64,000 nt of DNA from Bog-756 sp049517675 (GTDB lineage Bacteria; Actinomycetota; Acidimicrobiia; Acidimicrobiales; RAAP-2), in the NCBI GenBank assembly GCA_049517675.1, contig JBEKRV010000014.1, forward strand, positions 36,361 through 100,360, written 5' to 3'. Made by a program: the position numbers and the translations under genes. The notes beneath the pieces were generated by a model that was not told the DNA's origin, ran no database searches, and worked only from the letters and a program-made list of their open reading frames with translations. This document shows, in pieces, positions 49,800 through 58,977 of the stretch; position 1 is the first letter of the stretch, and the number at the start of each line of letters is the position of its first letter.

Positions 49800-52475
49800 T
49801 CAGGCCGTCATGCCGTCACGGGCGGTGGAGGCCTCACCGTCGGGAGGGGTCCCCGGCCCCTCCCCCGTCGGGACCGGGCCGGACGCCTGCCGGCGGCGGC
49901 GATCCCACACGGCCAGGCCACCGGTGGCCACCAGGGCGAGCACCGAGATGATCGCGGAGCCGTGCTCGACCCCACCGGGGCTGGCCGTCAGCACGACGTC
50001 GTTGCTGGTCGGGACCACCACCAGGTCGTCCGGTGCCAGCCTCCACGGACCGTCGGCCCCGGTGGCGTGCCACCACGGGAAGTACGTGACCCGCACCTCG
50101 ACCGGCACCCCGGTGCGGTCGACATGGAACGACACCGTCGACGTTCCCGTCGACACGTCGGACACGGCGATCGGCGGTAGGGCGCGACCCGGTGCCACCG
50201 TCGTCGGGTCGGACGATCGGGGCCACTCCGGTGGACCCCCGGCCGAGGGCCTCGCCGTCGTGTCGTCGAGGAACCACGTGGAGGCCGTGTCGATCCAAGC
50301 CAGGGGGTCGACCGACGTGCCCGGATAGGCGACGACGGGCTCGTGGGTGAGCGGCTGCACGAGCGACGTATCCCGGATCTCCCAGATGACCCACGGGCCG
50401 CTCGTGGCCACCCGCTCGAGGTCGGACAGGGCATCGGCCTGCTTGATGAGTACCGGATTGTCGGCCAGGTAGTAGCGGACTCCCAGGGTCCGCAGGAGAT
50501 CGATCCCCTTGGCCACGTCGAGGCTGGGATTGGCCACCCCGGGCTGCACCGTCTCGTAGTTGGTGATCGACAGCGCGGACGCGGCCAGGTTCTGGAAGGT
50601 GTAGTTGAGCGACTGGTCGGTCGGGGCCCCGTACATGGCCTGGATGCAGCCGCCCGTCCAGTAGGGGAGCAGCGAGAACTCGAACGTCGACCCGTACACG
50701 CCGTACGGGTCGTACTGGGGCAGTGCCCGGCCGCAGCCGTGCTCCTTCCCGACCCGGTTCATCGTGTCCATGAGGGCGCGGTACTCCGGCCACTCTTCGG
50801 TTCCCTGATAGCCCCCGAACGCGGTCTTGACCGCCGAGGTGACCTGGCTGGTCCCCGTCGAGACGAAGAGCCACGTCGACCGGGTCGGGGCACCGGGCAA
50901 GAGGGCCGTCGTCGTCGTGCTCCCAGGCATGGTGCCGGTCACCACGGCGATGCACAACAGCACGATCCCGAGGGCGACGAGCGGCGCGACCACGGCGGCC
51001 GGCGACCAACGGCGGGACCAACGTAGGGCCAGGTCGGCGCCGCCGATGCCGGCCAGCAGGCCCGCCGACAGATACCAGAAGGGCATCAGGCGACCGGCCA
51101 GCTGGGTCAGTGTCTGCTGGAACTCCCACCCGCCGATCAGCCCGTGGGGCAGGACGACGACGGCCAAGCCGCTGACCACGGCAGTGCCGACCAGCATGAG
51201 CGACACCGGATGGCGCCCCGTCACGGCGCGCACGACACCCGCTGCCGCCAGTGCCACGAGCAACAGTTCGGACCAGGCCGGCAGGGGGAAGAGGAGGTGG
51301 AGCCAGCCGCCGGGCAGCGTGTACGGCAGCGGGTCGACCTCGGACTGGTACCAGCTGAAGGGGAGGGTCCAGAAGCAAGTGACCAGGGGCGCCAGCACCA
51401 GGACGGGAGCGGCCCGGCGGAGGGCACCCCAGCCGAGCTCACGGCCGTAGGCGGCGATGAGCATGGCCCCGGACAGCACCAGCATCACCCCGACGATGGG
51501 GTGGCACAGCGCGGCGAGCGCGGCGACCAGGGTGGTGAGCGCCCGCCACCGCCCGGTGCGCAGCACCACGTCGAGCAGGCCCAGGGCGACCAGGGCGAGG
51601 ACGAGTGCCAGTCCGTAGCTGAACTCGCCGATCACCGTCGACAACAGGTTTCCGCCGTACTTGTAGTACGAGTCGTCGAACAGGAACGGCAGCACGCCGA
51701 TCGACATCGCCACCGGGATCGGCGCCGGCAACCGGCTCATCCGGCCGAGCGCCCACGCGGCCAGAGGGAGCGACAGCGGGACGGCCGCCACGACCAGCTT
51801 GATCGCCGTGCCGTAGGGCAGGACGAGGTGCACGGCGAGGATGCCCAGGGCCGGGACCGGCATGTAGAACTCGTAGACGGGGAACCCTTCGAACCACTGG
51901 GGCGACCACCCGGTCAGGTGCGGTAGCACCAGCTGCTGCAGCTGGATCGGCGCGCCTACGTGACCGCCGAGGTCACCACCGGTGGGCAGCGACGACGAGA
52001 AGAGCAGGCTCGGCTGCAGCTGCCAGAACACGAAGGTGGTCACGGCCACCAGGACGACCGGGGTCAGCCACCCCGGGACCTCGACTGGCCGGGTCGCGCG
52101 GGCCTGCTGGGCCCGGAGCGCCTGTGCTTCCTGGGGAGTCCTGCGGGACGGCCTCGGCCGCTGCGCCTGCGTCGGCCGGCGGGTCGACTTCACCGGTGGC
52201 TGCACCTTCTGCGCAGGTGTCTGCTTCTGCGCAGGTGTCTGCGTCTTCTTCCCGGCCGGCTGCACCCTCTGCGCCGCTGACTGGGCCTTCTTCCCGGCCG
52301 GCTGGGCCCTCTGCGCCGGTGACTGGGCCTTCGGATCGTCGCGTCCGGAGGTCCGGCGGGACGGCTGGGCCGCCGCCTTCGGACCTGATCCCGTTGCTCC
52401 CGGCTTCGGGGCGTCCGACTTGTCGGTCGACGGGCGGGCGCGCCGCTGCCCGGATGTTCTCTTCTTTGCGGACAT
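49800..52475 (-). CDS. Large polytopic membrane protein (PTPS-related/GT-C glycosyltransferase-like)
   Basis: An 891-residue protein. The first 135 residues are basic, Gln/Pro/Ala-rich and disordered, with tandem units built on AQxxAQRxQPAGKK (residues about 48-95). A membrane region of about 11-13 helices follows, with a DLGGHVGAP motif after helix 1, then an extracytoplasmic domain (about 560-830) and one C-terminal helix near 845 (SAIISVLALVATGGLAVWD). The layout with an acidic residue after the first helix fits GT-C glycosyltransferases and the 6-pyruvoyl-tetrahydropterin-synthase-related membrane family. Probable cell-surface sugar transfer, not certain. Confidence 0.7.
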   Translation of the reverse strand: MSAKKRTSGQRRARPSTDKSDAPKPGATGSGPKAAAQPSRRTSGRDDPKAQSPAQRAQPAGKKAQSAAQRVQPAGKKTQTPAQKQTPAQKVQPPVKSTRRPTQAQRPRPSRRTPQEAQALRAQQARATRPVEVPGWLTPVVLVAVTTFVFWQLQPSLLFSSSLPTGGDLGGHVGAPIQLQQLVLPHLTGWSPQWFEGFPVYEFYMPVPALGILAVHLVLPYGTAIKLVVAAVPLSLPLAAWALGRMSRLPAPIPVAMSIGVLPFLFDDSYYKYGGNLLSTVIGEFSYGLALVLALVALGLLDVVLRTGRWRALTTLVAALAALCHPIVGVMLVLSGAMLIAAYGRELGWGALRRAAPVLVLAPLVTCFWTLPFSWYQSEVDPLPYTLPGGWLHLLFPLPAWSELLLVALAAAGVVRAVTGRHPVSLMLVGTAVVSGLAVVVLPHGLIGGWEFQQTLTQLAGRLMPFWYLSAGLLAGIGGADLALRWSRRWSPAAVVAPLVALGIVLLCIAVVTGTMPGSTTTTALLPGAPTRSTWLFVSTGTSQVTSAVKTAFGGYQGTEEWPEYRALMDTMNRVGKEHGCGRALPQYDPYGVYGSTFEFSLLPYWTGGCIQAMYGAPTDQSLNYTFQNLAASALSITNYETVQPGVANPSLDVAKGIDLLRTLGVRYYLADNPVLIKQADALSDLERVATSGPWVIWEIRDTSLVQPLTHEPVVAYPGTSVDPLAWIDTASTWFLDDTTARPSAGGPPEWPRSSDPTTVAPGRALPPIAVSDVSTGTSTVSFHVDRTGVPVEVRVTYFPWWHATGADGPWRLAPDDLVVVPTSNDVVLTASPGGVEHGSAIISVLALVATGGLAVWDRRRRQASGPVPTGEGPGTPPDGEASTARDGMTA
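52195..52335. repeat. Degenerate in-gene tandem repeat encoding PAGKK units
   Basis: About three copies of a 39-45 base unit inside the large membrane protein gene encode QRxQPAGKK with variations. Copies differ at several bases, so they are not a fresh expansion. Confidence 0.5.
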
Positions 52476-52656
52476 CGGAGCGACCTATGTGATGCGCTCG
52501 CGGGGCAGGGAGTGGGATGTCCCCACGGATGGATACCGGATCCGGTTCGGCCACGCCACGGTGGCAGGGTAACCGGCGGCCGGCGACGGCGTCCAGGGAC
52601 CCGGGCCGCCTGTTCCCGGGCGCTCGGACACGCGACCACGGTGGTGGCGCCGTGGG

Positions 52657-54966
52657 TCAGTTGGTCACAGGGGCCAGGTCGTCGAGGAGGTCGGGCAGCC
52701 GGCCCCGCCAGGCCGCCGTCGCCTGGGCCACGTCGAGGTCGACCAGGTCGTCGATCACCACCCGATCCCCTCCGGCGGTGCCGAGCACCCGGAATCCGAC
52801 GCCGGCGTCGGCCGCCCTCGACAGGAGCTCGTGGCCGTGGGTGGTGCACACCACCACCCGGGACGGGGACTCGGTGAACAGCTCGTGGTGGTCGGCCACC
52901 CCGGACACCCGGAGGCCGACCCCCGAGCGGACGGCCATCTCGGTCAGGGCCACGCCCAGGCCGCCGCCGGACACGTCGTGGACACCGTCGACCAGTCCGT
53001 CGCCTCCGGCCACGACCGTGGCCACCAGATCGGCTACGAGCCCGACCAGGCGCCGGTGGCCGGCCAGGTCGAGCGGGGGCAGGGTGCCGTTGCGGTGACG
53101 GCGGAGTTGCACCGCCCAGCGCGATCCGGCCAGCGACGGCGGCCGGTGGCGGGTGTCGGACGTCCCGACGCTGGCGTCCAGCAGGACGAGCGTCCCGCCG
53201 TCGACCAACGTGACCCCGGGCGGCCGCGCGACGAGGCGGTCGATCACACCGAGACCTCCGATGACGGGAGTGGGGTCGATGTCCCTCCCGTCGCTCTCGT
53301 TGTAGAGGCTCACATTGCCGCCGATCACCGGCAGGCCGAGGGCGAGGCACGCCTCCGACATCCCGTCGACGGCCTCGGACAGCTGCCACATCACCTCGGG
53401 GTGCTCCGGATTGCCGAAGTTGAGGCAGTTGACGACCGCCTTGGGCGTGGCGCCCGAACAGGCCAGGTTGAGCGCGGCCTCGGCCACCGTGGCGGCGGTG
53501 CCGGCCCGGGGATCGATGGCGCACCACGCCGGATTTGAGTCCGTGGTGAGAGCCAGGCCCCGTCCCGACTCCGGCAGGCCGGGCGCGGCCAGGCGCAGTA
53601 CGGCGCTGTCGCCGCCGGGCCCCTCGACCGTGTTGAGGAAGAGCTGGTGGTCGTACTGGCGGTAGACCCAGGTCGGGTCGGCCAGCAGCGCCAGCACGTC
53701 GTCGCCGCAGTCCGACGGGGTGGGCAGCGAGCCGGGGTCGTCGCCCAGCCGGGCGTCCTGGTCGGCCGGCCGGGCCATCGGTCGGCGGTAGAGCGGTGCG
53801 TCCTCGCTGAGGGCGGCGGCGGGCACGTCTCCGAGGACCGGGCCGTCGAAGCCGTCGAGGACCCGGAGCCTGCCGGGGGCACCGGCCGGCGCCTCGGTGA
53901 CCCGTCCGACGACCGCCGCCCGCACCTCCCACTTGGCGCAGACCTCCTGCACCCGGGCCAGGTCGGCCGGGGTCACGATGGCCAGCATGCGCTCCTGACT
54001 CTCGGAGGTCATGACCTCGTAGTCGACCATGCCGGGCTCACGGCGGGGGACCGCGGAGACGTCGACGTCCATCCCGACACCGCCCCGTGCCGCGGTCTCG
54101 CTGGTGGCGCACACCAGTCCGGCGCCGCCCAAGTCTTGGATGCCCACGACCAGCTTGGCGTCGAGCAGCTCGAGGCACGCCTCGATCAGGCGCTTCTCCT
54201 CGTAGGGGTCACCCACCTGCACACTCGGTCGCTTGGTCGCCTCCTCGTCCCCGCCCCCGAACCCGGCAGAGGCCAGCACACTGACCCCGCCGATGCCGTC
54301 GCGTCCGGTCGACGATCCGAGCAGGACCGCCAGGTTCCCGGGTCCCGACGCCTGGCCGAGCACGAGGCGTTCGGTCGGCAGCACACCCATGCACAACACG
54401 TTGACCAACGGGTTCTGGGCGTAGCAGGGGTCGAAGGTCAGCTCGCCGCCGATCGTCGGGACGCCGACGGAGTTGCCGTAACCGGAGATCCCGGCCACCA
54501 CACCCTCGATCAGCCACTGCTGGCGGGCGTCGCTCGGGTCTCCGAAGAACAGGGGGTCCATCACGGCGATGGGCCGCGCTCCCATGGTGAAGATGTCGCG
54601 CAGGATCCCACCGACCCCGGTCGCCGCCCCCTGGTAGGGCTCGATCGCCGACGGGTGGTTGTGCGACTCGATCCGGATGGCCACGGCGATGCCGTCGCCC
54701 GCATCGATCACACCGGCATTCTCCCCCGGGCCGACGAGCACGTACGGCGCCTCGGTGGGCAGGCGCCTCAGGTGGACCCGCGACGACTTGTAGGAGCAGT
54801 GCTCGCTCCACATCACCGCGAACAGGGCGAGCTCGAGGTGGTTGGGAGCCCGCCCGAGAATGCCTTCGACCTCGTCGCGCTCGGCGTCGGTCAACCCGAG
54901 CGCCCGGTGCAGGGGCTCCCCGGTCCCCGTCGCCGCGCCGGCCGGTTCGTCTCCGCTCGGGTCCAT
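52657..54966 (-). CDS. purL: Phosphoribosylformylglycinamidine synthase subunit PurL
   Basis: A 769-residue FGAM synthase large subunit of the small-PurL type, which needs PurS and PurQ; both are encoded nearby. MWSEHCSYKSSRVHLRRLPT, RIESHNHPSAIEPYQGAATG, GGILRDIFTMGARPIA, GGAGLVCATSE and VHDVSGGGLGVALTEMA are signatures, covering the catalytic histidine and both halves of the duplicated AIRS fold. It converts FGAR to FGAM with ATP and ammonia. The ATG at 54966 lies seven bases after the -10 TACGCT, with no ribosome site, so probably leaderless. Confidence 0.96.
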   Translation of the reverse strand: MDPSGDEPAGAATGTGEPLHRALGLTDAERDEVEGILGRAPNHLELALFAVMWSEHCSYKSSRVHLRRLPTEAPYVLVGPGENAGVIDAGDGIAVAIRIESHNHPSAIEPYQGAATGVGGILRDIFTMGARPIAVMDPLFFGDPSDARQQWLIEGVVAGISGYGNSVGVPTIGGELTFDPCYAQNPLVNVLCMGVLPTERLVLGQASGPGNLAVLLGSSTGRDGIGGVSVLASAGFGGGDEEATKRPSVQVGDPYEEKRLIEACLELLDAKLVVGIQDLGGAGLVCATSETAARGGVGMDVDVSAVPRREPGMVDYEVMTSESQERMLAIVTPADLARVQEVCAKWEVRAAVVGRVTEAPAGAPGRLRVLDGFDGPVLGDVPAAALSEDAPLYRRPMARPADQDARLGDDPGSLPTPSDCGDDVLALLADPTWVYRQYDHQLFLNTVEGPGGDSAVLRLAAPGLPESGRGLALTTDSNPAWCAIDPRAGTAATVAEAALNLACSGATPKAVVNCLNFGNPEHPEVMWQLSEAVDGMSEACLALGLPVIGGNVSLYNESDGRDIDPTPVIGGLGVIDRLVARPPGVTLVDGGTLVLLDASVGTSDTRHRPPSLAGSRWAVQLRRHRNGTLPPLDLAGHRRLVGLVADLVATVVAGGDGLVDGVHDVSGGGLGVALTEMAVRSGVGLRVSGVADHHELFTESPSRVVVCTTHGHELLSRAADAGVGFRVLGTAGGDRVVIDDLVDLDVAQATAAWRGRLPDLLDDLAPVTN

Positions 54967-55343
54967 GCCCCGCAGCGTACCCGGACGCCGCAGGGCGTCA
55001 GATGGTCCGGTCGGCACATGCCCGGGCACCGGCCCACGCCGCGTCCACTGCTGCTCCCCACCGACCATCCCACTGGGCCCTTTGTAGCGAATTCAGGTCG
55101 GTGAGATCGGTCACGGCCATACGGGTCGCCCACCCCTTTCCGGGGATCCACGGTCGACAATGGCGCCCATTGACGCCGAGCGCGCGGAATCGGCGTATCG
55201 GACCGCTCCTCGACCGAGGGTTGGCAGGCAGATACGTATGAACTCGGCGGGTATCCCTTGCGGACTCCCCGCGTCTGGCTAGTATTTGCGATGATGTACC
55301 GTAGTGTTTTGAAATAAATACCCAACTCTGGAGTAGTGAGAAC
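54967..55343. other. Divergent control region between purL and the conserved basic protein
   Basis: These 377 bases carry no gene. They contain the purL -10 (54979-54974) and, in an unusually AT-rich patch near 55270-55330, the promoter of the rightward gene. Nothing else is clear. Confidence 0.5.
55258..55285 (+). promoter_or_regulatory. Promoter of the conserved basic protein gene
   Basis: TTGCGG (55258-55263) and TAGTAT (55280-55285) are spaced by 16 bases. Transcription would start near 55292, giving a leader of about 50 bases with GGAG before the ATG. Confidence 0.5.
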
Positions 55344-55775
55344 ATGCCGCCAACCACCGCCGCCAAATCCCGTAAGAAGACCCCGATGTCCGTCGAGCAC
55401 AAGGCCGCATTGGCCAAGGGCCGTGAAGAGGGTCGGATCGTACGGCAGTACCTCGAAGCACTCGAGTCGACGAAGCCCCGCCGTGGACGCAAGCGCACCC
55501 CGGACACCATCAAGAAGCGACTCGCCACCATCGACAGCCAGCTTCCCGAAGCCGATCCGCTCAACCGGCTCCACCTGGTCGAGGAGAAGCAGCGCCTCGA
55601 GGCCGAGCTGTCCCACAACGGGGACGTCGTGGACCTCGCCGCCCTCGAGAAGAGCTTCGCCAAGGTCGCCCGCCAGTACGGCGAGCGCAAGGGGATCTCC
55701 TACTCGGCCTGGCGCACGGTCGGCGTGAGCGCCTCGGTGTTGCAGCAGGCCAAGATCGCCCGCACCAGGAGCTGA
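55344..55775 (+). CDS. Conserved basic actinobacterial protein of unknown function
   Basis: A 143-residue highly charged protein. It begins with a Lys-rich tail (AAKSRKKTPMS), then HKAALAKGREEGRIVRQYLE, an AT-hook-like KPRRGRKRTPDTIKKRL near residue 48-62, a coiled-coil-like helix (LNRLHLVEEKQRLEAEL), and a C-terminal helical part, YGERKGISYSAWRTVGVSA. I recall similar proteins widely in actinobacteria without a known role. The GRKR core suggests minor-groove DNA binding. It has its own AT-rich promoter and a GGAG ribosome site, unlike most neighbours. It separates purL from purQ on the opposite strand. Confidence 0.85.
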   Translation: MPPTTAAKSRKKTPMSVEHKAALAKGREEGRIVRQYLEALESTKPRRGRKRTPDTIKKRLATIDSQLPEADPLNRLHLVEEKQRLEAELSHNGDVVDLAALEKSFAKVARQYGERKGISYSAWRTVGVSASVLQQAKIARTRS

Positions 55776-55812
55776 TCCGCCACCGCAGCGGTGACCGGGA
55801 GGCGTCCGTCGC

Positions 55813-56496
55813 TCAGGCGGCGGGCGCCTCCGCACCGGCGGTGCGCAACAGGGCACGGAGCAGGACGGTGCCGTCCTCGGACCCGAGCAGGGGATCCGAC
55901 GCACGCTCGGGATGGGGCATCAGCCCGACCACGTTGCGGCCGGCGTTGCACACACCGGCGATGTCGTCGATCGAACCATTCGGGTTGTCGACGTAGCGGA
56001 ACACGATCCGTCCCTCGTCCCGGAGCCGGTCGAGGGTGTCGGCGTCGCAGGTGTAATTGCCCTCGAAGTGGTTGATGGGGATGGACAGCTCGGTTCCCAC
56101 GGCCACGCCGTCGGTCAGCGCCGTGCCGCCTTGCTCCACCCGGATGGCCACCGTCGTGCAGACGAAGCGCAGCCCACGGTTCTTCTGCAGCGCACCCGGC
56201 AGGAGCCCCGCCTCGGTCAGCACCTGGAACCCGTTGCAGATGCCGATCACCGGCCCCCCTTCGGCGGCGTACCCGGCCACCGCGTCCATCACCGGGGAGA
56301 ACCGGGCGATCGCACCGGGCCGGAGGTAGTCGCCGTGGGCGAACCCGCCGGGCAGCACCAGTGCGTCGTAGCCGGCGAGCGACGTGGTCCCGTGCCACAC
56401 CAGTCCGGCGTCGGCACCGAGCCGCTCGAGGGCGTGCACCGCGTCGTGTTCGCAGTTGGTGCCCGGGAACAGGACGACACCGATGCGAGCGGTCAT
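55813..56496 (-). CDS. purQ: Phosphoribosylformylglycinamidine synthase subunit PurQ
   Basis: A 227-residue class I glutamine amidotransferase. The nucleophile is the cysteine in IGICNGFQVL near residue 87; the His-Glu pair is in GLMPHPERA near 197. FPGTNCEHD and GGFAHGDYLRPGA are PurQ signatures. It supplies ammonia to PurL. Its ATG overlaps the purS stop (ATGA). Last gene of the purA-purD-purB-purC-purS-purQ chain. Confidence 0.97.
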   Translation of the reverse strand: MTARIGVVLFPGTNCEHDAVHALERLGADAGLVWHGTTSLAGYDALVLPGGFAHGDYLRPGAIARFSPVMDAVAGYAAEGGPVIGICNGFQVLTEAGLLPGALQKNRGLRFVCTTVAIRVEQGGTALTDGVAVGTELSIPINHFEGNYTCDADTLDRLRDEGRIVFRYVDNPNGSIDDIAGVCNAGRNVVGLMPHPERASDPLLGSEDGTVLLRALLRTAGAEAPAA

Positions 56497-56771
56497 CCGG
56501 TCACCACCTCTGCGGGTCGGACCGTCACCACCGACTCCTCGATCACCGGGTTGGCGAGCAGCCGGTCGGCCACCACGGTGGCCTTGGCCAGGGCATCGGC
56601 GTCGTCGGATGCGGCGAGGTCGAAGTGGAACGACTTCCCGGCCCGCACCGCGGTGACCCCGCCGAGGCCGAGGGCGGGCAGGGCGCGCTCGATCGTCGCG
56701 CCCTGGGGATCGGCGATGCCGTCACGCAGCAGTACCTCGACCTGAACCGAGAACTGTCGGGAGGGAGCCAT
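56493..56771 (-). CDS. purS: Phosphoribosylformylglycinamidine synthase subunit PurS
   Basis: A 92-residue PurS protein that bridges PurL and PurQ. FSVQVEVLLRDGIADPQGAT, LGGVTAVRAGKSFHFDL and a C-terminal NPVIEESVVTV are typical. The ATG at 56771 follows the purC stop by two bases; the gene ends in an ATGA overlap with purQ. Confidence 0.95.
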   Translation of the reverse strand: MAPSRQFSVQVEVLLRDGIADPQGATIERALPALGLGGVTAVRAGKSFHFDLAASDDADALAKATVVADRLLANPVIEESVVTVRPAEVVTG

Positions 56772-56773
56772 GT

Positions 56774-57670
56774 TCAGGCACCGTACCAGTCGGCCAGCGA
56801 GCGGCCGCAGACCCGTTCGTAGGCGGCCACATAGCGGGCCGAGGTGGCCTCCACGATCTCGTCGGGCAGCGCCGGCGGCGGCGCCTGCTTGTTCCAGGGC
56901 TGGGCCTCGAGCCAGTCGCGCAGGGGCTGCTTGTCGAAGGACGGCGGGTTGGTGCCCGGTGCGCAATTGTCGGCCGGCCAGAACCGCGACGAGTCCGGGG
57001 TGAGCACCTCGTCACACAACGAGAGCCTGCCGTCGATGTACCCGAGCTCGAACTTGGTGTCGCAGATCACGATCCCGTGCTCCTCGGCCCGGGCCGCGGC
57101 CCGGGTGTAGGCGGCGAGGCACAGCTCGGCCGCGGCCTCGGCGGCCTCCTTGCCCACGATGTCGGCGGCCTCGCCCATCCCGATGTTGAGGTCGTGACCC
57201 TCGGTGGCCTTGGTCGAGGGCGTGAAGATGGGCTCGGGCAGGGCCTGGGCGTGCAGCAGCCCGGCCGGCATGGGCATGCCGTGGACCGTCCCCTCGCGCT
57301 CGTACTCGTTGTACGCCGAACCGGCCAGGTACCCGCGCACGATGCACTCGATGTCGAGCATCTCGGCCCGATGGACCAGCATCGACCTGCCGGCCAGGTG
57401 GTCGAGCCCGCCGGGCAGCTCACCGGCCCCCTCCGGGAACGCCGCGGTGTCGGCGCTGATGAGGTGGTTGGGGGCGAGGTCGGACAGCTCCTCCAGCCAC
57501 GCCGCCGTCATCGCCGTGAGCACCCGTCCCTTGTTCGGGATCGGCTCGTCCATGATGACGTCGAACGCCGAGATCCGGTCGGAGGCGACCATCAGCAGTC
57601 GGCCGTCCCCGGCGTCGTAGAGCTCGCGCACCTTTCCGGACGAGAGCAGCGGCAGGGGGCTCGGGGTCAT
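56774..57670 (-). CDS. purC: SAICAR synthetase
   Basis: A 298-residue phosphoribosylaminoimidazole-succinocarboxamide synthase. SSGKVRELYDAGDGRLLMV, SDRISAFDVIMDEPIPNKG, IECIVRGYLAGSAYNEY and GIVICDTKFELGY are signatures; the size matches the longer actinobacterial and fungal-like form. It joins aspartate to CAIR using ATP. The ATG overlaps the purB stop (ATGA). Confidence 0.97.
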   Translation of the reverse strand: MTPSPLPLLSSGKVRELYDAGDGRLLMVASDRISAFDVIMDEPIPNKGRVLTAMTAAWLEELSDLAPNHLISADTAAFPEGAGELPGGLDHLAGRSMLVHRAEMLDIECIVRGYLAGSAYNEYEREGTVHGMPMPAGLLHAQALPEPIFTPSTKATEGHDLNIGMGEAADIVGKEAAEAAAELCLAAYTRAAARAEEHGIVICDTKFELGYIDGRLSLCDEVLTPDSSRFWPADNCAPGTNPPSFDKQPLRDWLEAQPWNKQAPPPALPDEIVEATSARYVAAYERVCGRSLADWYGA

Positions 57671-58977
57671 GAGGTCAGCTCCTCCAGGGCGTCGGTGAAT
57701 CGGTGGACGTGGCGCAGGGTACGGGACAGGTCGAAGGCGGCGTCGAGCTCGGCCGGGGACAGGGTCACCTCCGGGTCGGCATCGAGGACCGCCCGGAAGC
57801 TGCGGCCCTCCTCCCACGCGGCCCGGGCGTCGCGCTGGACGATCCGGTAGGCGGCGTCCCGGCTCAGACCACCGCTGACCAGGGCCAGCAGCACCGATTG
57901 GCTGAACACCAGGCCGTAGCTGCCTTCGGTCAGGGTGGCGAGGGCCCGCTCGGGGTGCAGGACCAGGCCCTCGACCAGGCCGGTCGTCTTCTGCAGCATG
58001 TAGAGGGCCAGCATGCTGGCGTCGGGCAGGACCACCCGTTCGACCGAGCTGTGGGAGATGTCCCGCTCGTGCCACAGCGCCACGTCCTCGAGCCCGGCCG
58101 AAAGGTAGCCCCGCAGCACCCGGGCCAGGCCGCACAGTCGCTCGGACAGGATCGGGTTGCGCTTGTGGGGCATCGCCGAGCTGCCCTTCTGACCCGGCCT
58201 GAACGGCTCCTCCACCTCGCCCAGCTCGCTTCGGGCCATGTGGCGGATCTCGGTGGCGATCTGCTCGATCGTGGCCCCGACCGACGCACACGCCCACAGG
58301 TACTCGGCGTGGCGGTCGCGGGCCACCACCTGGGTGGCCGGCACCGGGACGAGACCGAGGGACGAGCACACGAGGGCCTCGACCCGGGGGTCGATGTTGG
58401 AGAACGTGCCCACCGCCCCGGACAGCTTGCCCACTGCCACCCGCTCCCGGGCGGCCCGCAGCCGCTGGACGTCGCGGTCGGCCTGGAGGGCCCAGAGCGC
58501 GAACTTGGCCCCGAAGGTGGTGGGCTCGGCGTGCATGCCGTGGGTCCTGCCGGTCACCGGCACGTCGATCGCCCCGAGGGCCCTGGTCTTGCAGGCCCGC
58601 ACCAGTCCCGTGGCCGCGTCGATGAGCAGGTCGGCGGCCCGGGTCAGCGTGGCGCACAGGGCGGTGTCGACCACGTCGGACGAGGTCAGCCCGTAGTGGA
58701 TCCACGAACCCTGGGGCTGACCGATGGCGTCCTGGACCACGTCGACGAAGGCGGCCACGTCGTGGTCGGTGACCCGCTCGCGCCGGGCGACGGCCTCGAC
58801 GAACGCCGCGTCGACGGCGGGCGCGTTGGCCCGGCAGTACTCGGCGGCATCGGCGGGGACGTCCCCGACCGCCACCCAGCCGTCGGTGGCGAGCAACTCG
58901 ACCCGCAGCCACATGGCGAACCGGGCCTCGTCGGAGAAGAGGGCGGCCATCTCCTCCGGGGCGTAGCGGGGGATCAT
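57667..58977 (-). CDS. purB: Adenylosuccinate lyase
   Basis: A 436-residue fumarase/aspartase-superfamily lyase. The signature loop GSSAMPHKRNPILSE is near residue 262, GLTSSDVVDTAL near 95 and GRTHGMHAEPTTFG near 140. It splits SAICAR and adenylosuccinate, releasing fumarate, so it acts both in IMP and AMP synthesis. The ATG overlaps the purD stop; the stop overlaps purC. Confidence 0.97.
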   Translation of the reverse strand: MIPRYAPEEMAALFSDEARFAMWLRVELLATDGWVAVGDVPADAAEYCRANAPAVDAAFVEAVARRERVTDHDVAAFVDVVQDAIGQPQGSWIHYGLTSSDVVDTALCATLTRAADLLIDAATGLVRACKTRALGAIDVPVTGRTHGMHAEPTTFGAKFALWALQADRDVQRLRAARERVAVGKLSGAVGTFSNIDPRVEALVCSSLGLVPVPATQVVARDRHAEYLWACASVGATIEQIATEIRHMARSELGEVEEPFRPGQKGSSAMPHKRNPILSERLCGLARVLRGYLSAGLEDVALWHERDISHSSVERVVLPDASMLALYMLQKTTGLVEGLVLHPERALATLTEGSYGLVFSQSVLLALVSGGLSRDAAYRIVQRDARAAWEEGRSFRAVLDADPEVTLSPAELDAAFDLSRTLRHVHRFTDALEELTS

